Part shown: one piece after another, positions 22,412 through 34,400 of the stretch
Layout of the letters: each line of letters starts with the position of its first letter
Numbering within the stretch: position 1 is the first letter of the stretch
Source: Pelargonium cotyledonis
Taxonomy: Eukaryota > Streptophyta > Magnoliopsida > Geraniales > Geraniaceae
Direction of reading: 5' to 3'
NCBI GenBank assembly: GCA_036897625.1
Contig: JAYMTA010000177.1
Coordinates: forward strand, 1-36,022
Length of the DNA stretch: 36,022 bases
Notes under the pieces: generated by a model
What the model was told of the DNA's origin: nothing
The model's input: the letters and a program-made list of their open reading frames with translations, nothing else
The model's database searches: none
Translations under genes and position numbers: made by a program

Positions 22412-25400
22412 TTATCTCGGCCGCCAAAAATTTGGAGCTGCAAAACAAGAGAGACCATGCAATCAGCAAAGTGCAATTCTCGGCATACAGTTACGAAGTT
22501 ATGTTGTCAATAATATACAATATGAGTGCTGTTTTTCTTACATTTTTGTCCTAAAAAGAGGGTCTTGTTTCCCTTTTGGGAAGTTAATTATGCATGATCA
22601 CCAGGATAAAATAATAAATGTATAACTTTTCTTACATAAAATACTAATTTTGGGACATAAGCATAGCAGGAGAAAATTTTAGTAGCTATGCAGTCTATTG
22701 TCATGTTCTTTAACCAACTACCAAGGTTCATGCATATAGAAAGAAAAATCAAACAAGAGACAAGTTAGTCCTATGGCCACAGAAGCCTACCTTCAGATGG
22801 CTGTCTCATTGGCATGGGATTTCTGTGATTAAACGCTCGAGGAGGATGAGGCCACCCTTGATTATGAAACCTTGTTGGCTCACATGAGGGCCCCATATAT
22901 GGAGCATGTGGATAAGATTCTTTGCCTTTGTCAGGATACCGTGGACCTGGAGCAAAGGGGAAACAGATAACATTGGTTTTATATCGGCAAAAAAGGAAAT
23001 GAGGGAGCATGAAACTGCATTTTAACTACTTATACATCAAGTAACTGCATTTTACTTAAAACTATACCAGGATAAGGGGGTGCATGAAACCTCCAGTTGT
23101 CACCATTCTCATACGGGGGCGGTTTCATTCTATCATGGTTATTGTAGTAGTTCCCGCCACCCATGTTCTGCATGCCATGAAATCTGTTGGGGAAGGAAGG
23201 GGGTGGTGGTACCTCCCTTCTAGACTTCACATGCTGATCTCCATGAACATAAGAGAATTGATCTGAAGGTGCAGGGTGGGGCGGCCGGGGAGGGAAAGGC
23301 TTGCTGGGGAATCGAACACCTTCATTATGCTGAACACTATTTACTGGTTGACTGGGAAAACCGCCAAAAGAGCTGGCAGAGTCTGGTACCTGCCTATGCA
23401 TTTGCTGATCCCTAAATTCAGGAGCATGATAGTGGGCTGCTTCGGACGTGGAGTTCATTCTTGTCGTAACTGAATGCTGCACCACAGGTGGCGGTAAGTT
23501 GTCTTGCATATTCTGCAATAGAACACATTGAAAAAAGAGGAATGTACTTCAGTTTCGTCCACATCAATGGAGATAGTAATGATAGAATGAGAAACTAAAT
23601 GTAAACAAGAACAGTGACTCACATTTGTAGCCATGTAAAGGTTTGAATCAGCGGAAGCAGAATATGAACTGGACATTGCACATGGAGGGGCAAGGGAAGG
23701 TGGAGGAGGTGGGGGTGGAGGTGGTGACGAAGGCAGTGGTGGAGATGATGGTGGCACATCTTGAGGTAGAGGAGGAGCAAAGGGAGGTGGAAAAGGAGGA
23801 TCAAACTGATCATGTGACGGTTGTAAGGAGTTGACACCAGCAACATTACTTGCAGCATTCATTTCAACATCACACAAAGGAGCGACATCCTCCATTTCAA
23901 GCTCACCATCAACATCTTCCAAGACATGTCTATGTCTATGTTTTTCAACTACAAGAGTTGTTTCCTGTTCTTCAGGAGTATCAGGTTTATGTTCTGGAGT
24001 GACTGCCTCAAAACTCCCCCCATCTGAATCGCTTCCTTCATCTTCATCCTTAAGCATACGAGGCATACAAAATCCAGGAAGCTGAAAACTTGAATTGCTG
24101 AGGTGAAAAATGAGTATGTCAATACAGATAAACAAAAAATATCTAGATCAATCAAGACACTAGACAATCCTAATAAATGCAAACCTTCCATATTCGTCAA
24201 CAAGCATACCCTCCATTTCTCTAACAGGATCATCTAAAGACCTTTCTGTTCTTGATGAACGGCGAGAGTAAGCACCAGCAGAAAATGCACATCCATTAGC
24301 ATCAAGTTCTCTCATATGGTAACGAACAACAGACTCGGGTAGGATCCTTCTATCCAGCCAAACCCTTAAAACCTACACGAAAATAATAGGAATGAAGTGG
24401 GTACATATACAAACAAAAAACCATACGAAACCCCCAAAAGAACAAGGGTAAAACTACAAAATCCATCACTTGCCTTTAAACATTGCCTGCGATTCTCTTG
24501 AGCAGCATTTCCAGGCGGAGCAGCAGCTGACAGTAGGCGTGGTAACAATGCCTGGATAGCTGAAAGATACACACCACCAACATCACCTGGAATTTTGAAC
24601 TCTATTAGAACATAACCATATTTGAGAAATCTGCCCTATTTCTCTCTTCCTTTCTACTTTTTACCCTACTAAATGGGTGAAAGAAAGTATTTGCATCTAC
24701 TTTATTCAACAAGCTGGTTTTCCCTCCATCCTTACACCAGAAGAAGTGCAATGTAAGTTCTGATCAGTGTTTTAAAAAGCCTACTGAGACGCGCTTGAGG
24801 CGCAAGGCGCACCTTGGAGCCTCAAAATAGTTGAGGCGAGGCGACTTGGGTTAGGCGCGGTCGAGGCACATGAGGGGCGCTTCACAGAAAATATAGCCTA
24901 ATATCTTTGTTTTAGAGTGAAATCAGAATTAAAATTTCAAATTACTATGTAATTAATCAGCCCATTTCATAAAATTTAAAACAAATAAAAAATAAATAAA
25001 TAACTTTCAAATGTCAAAAAATCAATTTCCCAATACAAAAATTTATTTTTGTATTGTAAATGGAAATATTAAAAGATGATAACTCAGCTTCCAAAAATCA
25101 AAATATTTACTGTTACTTCACCAATTCACCTATATAAAGGGTGTCTAGCAACACAATGAAAAACATATAGTGATGAAAGGTTGTTAGTTTAAAAAATATA
25201 GAGAAAAATTGAGGGCATACAATCAGCACAAGTAAATCAACTGAATTCAAGCTTCAAGAACCATGTTCCTCTATTTCTTTTCTTTCTTCTTTTATTATGT
25301 AATAACTAATGATGAAGGATACAAGTCTATTGGTAGTATTAGTGAAGAAGATGACAACTTAGATGATGATGGTTTTTAGTCTTTTAGATTTATCTATTTT

Positions 25401-28400
25401 ATTAACTTTTTATACTACAAACATATTTAGGTAAATTTGATGTAAGTTTTTCATTTATTTCATAAATTTTAAAAGTGCGCCTCGCACCTCGGCTTTAAAG
25501 GACCCTAGCGCCTCAAGTGCACCTCGTGAGTCGCACCTTTTAAAACTTTGGTTCTGATATAAACTAATGAAACATATTACCTTTCATATTTCGAGAACAC
25601 TGAGTAATAGAATCCACAAGAAAAAACAAGTCCACTCGTCTATGCAAACTCGACTCACTTTCCAAATGACGGGCAAGAATTTCCACCACCTATATTACAG
25701 AAACTTGATACATCAGAGCATTAAGAAACAAAGAAAATAAAGCAATTACTTACTATACATGTAATAGACTTGTGACGTGATCCTGACTCCTTTATTTGAT
25801 TCGATTTAGCTCTATATCAATAATCACATTAACTAATTCAAATATTATAACCATGTTCGGACTCACTAATACTGAAATTCCAAGTTTTACTATTAACACA
25901 TTAAGCCTGCCGGTGGCATCGACAGATACTACAAATTCAAACACAAAACAAGCATACCGATATAAACACACACGGACACATAATTGAAAGTGAACATCTC
26001 AAAAAACTAATAAATATCATTGTTTCTTGAAATTTAAGCACACAAAATGTTTGGATGTTTAAAATGATGAAATAATACTTGATAAAGATTCAAATAAGCG
26101 GAGTAATTAATGACAATTCAAACTAAAAACCAATGATTATATAATAAAAAGATAAGTATACAAAAAAGAGCACATAAGCATAACAAACAAAAGTCAAACC
26201 TCAGATATTTCAAAATACAAAATATAATAAAATGCAGAACATAATCCTACATATCCAGATTCCATGGGTAAGGGGCATATCATACAAAACATAACAATAA
26301 AACTTGTATCACAGCATATCAAAATCTGTATTAACTGACCAGGAAACGCTGACAAACAAATGGATTTCCAAAAAATAGCTTAATTAGAATTTACCTTAGA
26401 AGCAACACCCAACTTCCCACAATCTATAGCTGTGCGTGTTGCTCGACCTATACTTTCCTTTTTACCAGTCAAAGTTCCTAGAATGGCCTCAAAGGATGAC
26501 AAAGCAGCCTGTGCTTCTGCATAACTGCTCCACTTGCTAGTTAATTTTGGTTTTTGGGTCACTACTGACTCACTCTTTCCTTCATCAGCAACAGGAGGGA
26601 CAAAGCACTTAATCTGCTCTAAACGAACATTAGGACTAGAGCTACCACTGGTTTTAGGGAAATTAGCACTTTCTGAAGTAGATATGTGACATGTTAAGGC
26701 ACTCGGAGATGATACCTGTGCAGGAAAATCTGCCCCATCAGTTGGGCATGGACTTGAATGAACGTCAGACATAACCTTGCCACTCGAGCCATCATCATCA
26801 GAAAAAGAAGCAGAACTAGTTTCCTTCTGACCTTTCATTTCGACTTTATCACTGACAACTTCACCCCTAACACAAAGAAGCATAAAACTAGTGAAATTGG
26901 AGCAAAGCTTCAGTAACTTGCTAAACTGGAAAAGGTTGCAGAACACAGAACCCTATTCAAATAGCAATTGTCTATTACTGTGCACCACCCCATTGGCTGC
27001 ATTTTGAGTAATTACAGTAATTTGAGATACAAATATCTCACAAATTTGAAACAATTTTCCAACTAAGCATTCAAATATTTAGAGCTATTGAAGACCAAAA
27101 ATATTATAATTATTGATGTATGAATATTAACATGTATAGGTGGCTTCCTACCTAAATGGAACATTATTAGCTAGATTCAACTCAATCCATGGCAGTAAAA
27201 TAATTACTTTATACCTAAAAACAGATATTCAAAATTGGAAACACTTACATGCCGTTAACTAGACAGTTGTCGTCAACTTGAGACTTAAAAGATTCAATGT
27301 TCTCACAACCAGTGCCTTCGGAACTGGAATTATGCATATTAGTATCATCTCCACGCAAAACTTCAGTAATTTCACCAACCCCTTGCATAGTGTCTGGACT
27401 TAACCGGGCATGTTCGGATTTATCAGACTCTTTACTGTGATTTTCAGCTTCACAACTACTCAACTCCACATCTTCACGACCACCTCCATCATTTGAAGGC
27501 AATAACTGATCAAATGAAATATGATTCGATGAGGGATTAGCCTGTCCTGTGACAAGATTGGGCGACGAACATCCTGGACTTTCAGTGTTAGCCGCAATCT
27601 GGACAATATGAGTACCAGAAGATAAGCCAATCAGCTCGCTTCTATCAACACAGTCTGTAGTATCTGGTGCAAAATCTTTGTCAATTTCTTGTTTTCCACT
27701 CATAAAATTTTCAATAGGTTCATCAGGATTCTCTGCTCCTACAGAATTGCGAGTTTCATCAGAAATTATTGGGTTTGAAGAGGTAGGGAATCCAGATGCA
27801 CCTACTTGAGTAGAATTTTTAGCAGAAAAGTCCACATTTTCCAATTCCAAGTCATTCCCTTCTCTGCTTTCAACTGCCGTATCAGGGCACCTACTTGTAG
27901 GAGAAACACAAAACTCGTTAATTGAAGTTTTCACAGTTGATGATGCTTCAAGACATGCTTGCCCTTCTTCAGCAACATTAGCTGACATAGCCTCCAGAGC
28001 ACGATGAAGTCGTTTAGAAGGAGGCAGTGCAGCTTCCCCATCAGCTGAACCAAATGATTGGCTTTTCTGAATTTTCCAAGGATGAGGCCTACTTTCTGAA
28101 AACTGAGTGCAAAATTTTGAAGGTGATGTATTGTCAGAAGTATCCTTCACCAAAAATGAGTTTCTCTCAGTTGTACCATCACTGTCACAATTTAAGGCTG
28201 AGCTGACCTGCCCAGCTGAACTGAATGCAACTTCAATTGGAGGTCTCTCTTCTGTCTGTGGAAGGCTATTCAGCTCCTCCGCAGATGGTTTGCCCATTCG
28301 CACCCTGGCTCGTTTCAACAATGGCAGATGCTCATCTCCATCTTCCTTGGAATGCCTTTCATTTGCTTTTTCACAAACATATTGTGAATTTTGGCTAGTA

Positions 28401-31400
28401 GCATTCACCCCTGCCTCCAAACCTTCCTCCTTACCCAGTCCAACATTATGTTCAGTCACCTTGTTCATCCCCCGCTTTCTGTTTGGTTTCCGCTTCTTTC
28501 TAATGCCAACAGCTTTTATCTGGAGATCAAGCCCTTTACTCAACTCAATATCTCCCTCCAAACATTCAACAGTATCCAAGCGCTCAAGTTTACTACCAGA
28601 ATCTATAGTACTGCCTTCAGTCAAACTAAGAGAACCAGAATCAACTGTGTCAATCTCAGAACTATTATCCTCGGCGCTGACATTTGAAGCCAAAGCAGGT
28701 GAACCCCTATCATTACAGTCTGAAATATCTGGTGATTTCCTGATCCGTTTATTTCTTCTTAAAGATCCATCCCGTGCTCCATTAGCAGTAGTATTTATAC
28801 CAACCTTGGTACCATCATTATTTGACATCACAAAGTTCTGTAACCGACCAGATTCCAACCTTGATGAGCTTCTTGACCTACGAACAGGTGGTGCCCTCCT
28901 TTGTACAACAGAATTTTGTTGTCGTGAGCCTCCAGATCTTCTTCTTGAAGTGTAAGTAGCTAATAGAGGGGATTCTGAAGCCACTACACTCTCCGTTTGT
29001 TTATCCTGCAAAGTATCTTTCTCATGTAAAGGATCTACTTGTTTTACAACATCCTCAACTAGAAGACCTGGCTCACTATCTCTCACAGAATTTGAAGCAT
29101 TTAATAATGAATCAAAAGTTTCTCTGGGAACTTCTGCCTCATCCTTCAACTCATTCATTGTTGAGTCCACTGAATTCCCATCATTTATCTGAGTGGCATC
29201 ATTACCAGAATTAATATCATTAGCTTGATCCTGTTTCTTTGACTTCTCATAACTATCAATAATCTCCTGTACTGCGCGAACAAAATCAGCGCCCTTCTTC
29301 TGACGTTTGACAAGAAGAGAATCTTTCTTCTCTTCTGTAAATGCTTCCACATCAGCAGGGTTGCAGAATGCTCTGCATGGCAATAAACCTATTAGGATGA
29401 GCATAGAAAGCTAACATCTAACCAAACAATAAAGACATCACCATAAATCTAGACACAAGTGAAAGTGCAAACTGCGTATGGTGTGTATGTTTGGCTAATG
29501 TAATGAACTGGAGGCACACAACAATCAATGTCCCCTTGAAGTTGGATAACATGTGTACCGAAGGTTTACTTCCACAATCTTTGAGACCATTCATAACTTT
29601 AGTGAAAGATGTGAATATTAAAACACAATAGTATACTTAATGACCCAACACCTTGGCAATTATGGGTCCACAAAAGTAATTTGGGAAAACTAAAGACATG
29701 ATTAACTAGGAATCCAAGACCATACCACACGGACACCAGATGCCAAACAAGAGAAGCAAAGTCAAAGTGATTCAAGAACTCAAGATGCAGTCATCTTAAT
29801 AATCTAAGACCACTGAAATGAACAAAAGAGATACAGACTGCCCTACAGAACTTTGCATCTGTTCTTTTTAAGTATACCCATAATGCAAGATTGCCAGCCC
29901 TCAAAGCAAGATGGCAAAAACTGGTAAGCATGGTATAATTCAAAGCCTTTATTAAAATTAAGTTTAACAGCAAGCATGCCAAACCAATTGTGGATTGCCA
30001 ATTTGCCAATTGTTGCACCAATTTGATTCATGTGAGGACCTTGAGCCATGCACTTCTCTTTTGTATTTGAGGCAAATTGAGGCTCCCCTCAATCATTTTT
30101 TTAGTTATTCATTTGCTCAGCCCCCATTGAAGAGTTTTCATTTATGGTCTACCAAATTAGGAGAATCATGTTGAACACTCTTCATCTTTAATGGCCCCAA
30201 TTTAAAAGACTCATTGATTTGCCTTGCTAAATGAGACTTTTAAAATTGAGGCTCTTTGCATGAGAATTCCATGAATTAAAATATAATTGAGAAAGAAAAC
30301 TAAAAACCATGAGCAATACGTATATTCCAAAACATGCTTTTAAAAAGAAAAGATTGATAATGTTTTTATTCCAACTTTCTCTATTTGCAACCCAAACCGG
30401 CATATTCTTCAAGTTTAGGAGACAAAATACATCTTCAAGATTAGGATAAATCCTAAAACCATATATTTCTATTTTTATTTATTTTTTATACACAATGATA
30501 GTGAATATTAAATATTTATGCACCCATTTTTTTCAAAGAGCACATAGGCATTTGGAAGACTCCAGACATAGTCGGACCGCAAACAAGTCAAAAATTGACA
30601 CCTTAGGGTCACTCCCTAAGAGCCCACCTCTAAGCCGTAAGGTACAAGTATGTCGTAACGACTAAAACGCCGAATCATTCGCAGCCAAAGGATCTCATTG
30701 TAGCTAAAGAGCCCGAATCGCAAAAGATTCACACTCAACCGCGGCGAAATTGCCCAAACTAGCAATCAAGATCTAAGGCAAAACTATGTAAAGTTAAATT
30801 CATAAAACAAAATTAATAATTTAAACTATAATAATAAAAATTGAATTAAAAGTTTTGAACATTTTTTTTAAATAACCTACAAGATCCTTTGAAGTTGGCG
30901 CGACCAAACTTCATTGTGTTAATTATCTTTACCGAAGTATCAGCACACCCAAGAATAACTATTAAGGACTGTTGGACTAACCTCATCTGAAAACTCTAAA
31001 TACCTAAGAGCAATATAACCACCCCTAGCCTTGGGAAGAACAACAGTTCCAAGCAAAAATAGAATGTATGCTCAGACATACTTATCCAGCTCGGTGTCAT
31101 TGAGTTGGATATCTCAGCTACAACAACAAATTTATCACAAACCCACTTCACAACTGTATAAGTAACATTATTATTTCTTTTGTCTGAAAATTCATATGAG
31201 TCAAGTAAATTTTTAAACAACTGACTAGTTTTGACATCACTTTAAACTAAATGTGCACCATCCACGGGTAAACCCGTTATACAGTGCACGTCTTTCAGAC
31301 TGAAATGTAGGTTAATTGGATTATCTTCATTTTTAGATGCCTAACCGTTCTTTCGTCATTAGGATCAGAGTGCCGCCAGTAGGAGTGTAGCATTTATAGC

Positions 31401-34400
31401 ATCACTATAGAATGGGTCCCAAAGGCTCGAGAGGACAAAAGTGAGGGCGAGACGAGGCACCAGTGTAAAAGCCCACTGAGGCGCGCTTGAGGCGCACTTG
31501 AGGCGCGAGGCGCACTTTGGAGCCTCAAAATGGCTGAGGCGAGGCGACTTAGGTTAGACGCACTTAGGCGCAGCAAAGGCGCGCCTCACTAAATATCTAG
31601 CCTTATATCAGTGTTTTTGAACCAAATCTGATTTCAAATTTCAAATTATAATTTATTTAAGTAGTCCATTTAATAGAATGACTTTTCATATTTCAAAATG
31701 TCCATTTTACAATACAAAAAATTAATTTTTGTATTGTAAATTGAAATTTTGAAAGCTGAAGAGTCATTTGCGGATTCCTAAAATCAAAATGTTAGTTGTA
31801 TTTAACCTATATAAAGGTATCTAGCAAGTTAGTTGATGAGATAAATGAAACTCTCTAAAACAATACAAACCTATTGATAGTATTAGTGATAGAGATGACA
31901 ACTTAGATGATGCTGATGGTTTTTAGGCTTTTGAATTTATCTCACTTTTCTATATTATGAACTTCTTATATTACGCATATATTTTGGTGAATGTAATTTT
32001 TAAGTTTTTAATTTATTAAATAAATTTTAAAAGTGCGCCTCACTTCAAAAAAGCCCGCGCCTCATTGTGCGCCTCGCGCCTCAGATCCAAAGGACCCTAT
32101 CGCCTCAAATGCGCCTCGCGCCTTTTAAAACACTACGAGGCACCCCGGATTAATGAACCAATCAGGCAATCATTAGTCAAATCCACATGATGAACAATAA
32201 AATGATTAACACCATCACTGGGAGCCAATACATTGTCGCCCAAGTGAAGGCTAAGATCAATGAGCTCAATAAAAGAGAGGTCGAGACCTCGACCCGTCCA
32301 CACATGCAACGTGGATATCGCCAAGGTGATTTACTTCACCTTGGTGATAACAGCTAAAAGCATCTAAGAATGAAAGAACCCCATGACACGCTATGGACAA
32401 TAATATAATTAACACCATCACTAGGAGGCAATACACTACCGCCCAAGTGAAGGCTAAGATCAATGGGCTCAATAAAAGCGAGGTCGGGACCTCGACCCGT
32501 CCATGCATGCAATGTGGATATCGCCAAGGTGATTTACTTCACCTTGGTGATAACCGCTAAAAGCATCTAAGAATGAAAGGACCCTATGACATGCCATGGA
32601 GCTTTTTGACATCATCAACTCCAGCAAACCGCTCCCACGGGCGAACGAGCGATTAGGCATCTAAAAAAATGAATTCAAATGTAATTATATATCTATATAT
32701 AGTTTTTGTTTATTTTTTATATGACAATTCTTTTTGCAGAAATCTAGAGCTAATCTTCAGTTGTTTAATAAATGGCATTTGGACCAACGAGTTCATCAAG
32801 ACTCGAGGGTTCATGTTTTTACTCTTTTGTATATATTATTCCTTTGAGAAGTATTAGTGATTTTATGCAAGCTATTAGAAATTCTTACATTGTTTATAAT
32901 GATGAGATATATTTTAGGTTAGGAGAGGAAGATAATCCGATTAACTTACATTTTGGTCTAGAAGATGTGCATTGTATAACAGGTTTACTCATGGATGGTG
33001 CACATTTAGTTTATAGTGATATCAAAACTAGTCAGTTGTTTGAAAATTTACTTGACTCATGAAATTTCAGACAAAAGAAATGCTAATGTAACTTATTAGA
33101 CTGTGAAGTAGGTTTGTGATATGTTTGTTGTTGTACCCGAGGATATACAGCTCAATGACCTCGAGCTGGATAAGTATGTCCGAGCATACATTTTGTTTTT
33201 GCTCGGAACTGTTATTCTTTCCGAGGCTGAGGGAGATTCTATTTCTCTTAAGTATTTAGAGTTTTTAGATGAAGTTAGTCCAACAACCATTAATAGTTAT
33301 TCTTGGGCTCTGATGTTTTGGTAAAGATAATTAACACAATGAAGTTTGGTAGTGCCAACTTCAAATGAGCTATTTGGAGCTTGTAAGTATTTTTTTAAAA
33401 AAAAAAGTTTAAAACTTCAATTCTACTTTTCATTATAGTTTAAATTGTTAATTTTGTTTAATAAATTTAACTCTACATAGTTTTCATTTATACTTTTATA
33501 TGAGCACTTACGCTCTAAATTTTTCTAAATTGGCATGTATTCAAACTTCTTGTAGCTCAAAGATCAATATAGAAACCTATCCAAACATGTTAGATGGATA
33601 TTCACAAAAATAAACAAAGTTAGCTTGCATTCTAGGAAGTTAAGTCAATTTGAAATGATAAATGTCAAACATATGATACCTAATTTGCATTAATCTTCTA
33701 GAATGTGCAATCACCCATTTCACTCCAAAAATGTAAATAAATGCAATATCTCATGATCAAAGTAGTTCCAATTTTAAGATCTCCAAAAGCTTAATAGAGA
33801 AACTTTGCCTACCATATAAACTCCATTCAATATGAAAAGAAAAGTGTTAAACAAATTGACATCAAATAAGTACTAATCTCATATAAAATGCAATTCTATG
33901 TCCCATTCTAAAAGAAGCAAAATGAGAAACATAAAGCAAAAACCCTCGTTGGAACCCAAGTTGTAGCCCTATATGATGCTTCCTTCCATCAACTTGAAAT
34001 TCGTTTAAGAAAAATTTGTAATGCGTGAGAAACTATTCAACCAAAAAAACAAGTAGAACATCATCAACATGCAAGAAACAAGAGATGTTGACATAAAACA
34101 ATGTTTCAACAAATAAGCCAAAAAAAAGTGTTCATAATATTGACCCTCAGTTCCCACATAATAAGATAATTATGAGATGATATAGTGTCTTGAACTAAAT
34201 GGGCTCTTTTTCACACTATTCCTTTCTTGAAAGGCAGTAAGCGTGTCAATAATTAGAAAATTACCTTATGGATGACCACTTGCTTTTGCCTTCCCTTGAT
34301 TTACCATATCCATAGTTTTCAATTTATATTTTTAGGTGGGGGAAGAAAGGATGCTCTAAAAACATAAATCCTCCAGAACAAATAATAAACAGGTTATTTT

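Noticed and set aside
22771-23010. HULK ending at the TAG at 22771
   Set aside because: A good donor (GAAG/GTAGGC) at 22790 and a 26-base exon giving APNFWRPR fit the known family C-terminus better.
28107-28955. Plus-strand ORF of 282 codons
   Set aside because: It lies entirely antisense to HULK exon 3, which is in frame with the PWWP and CID exons. The long opposite frame results from the biased Ser/Glu-rich composition.
33950-34220. Possible old Ty1/copia reverse-transcriptase trace on the minus strand (HVDDVL-like word)
   Set aside because: Only a few residues resemble the family and no flanking motif supports it. Too weak to annotate.
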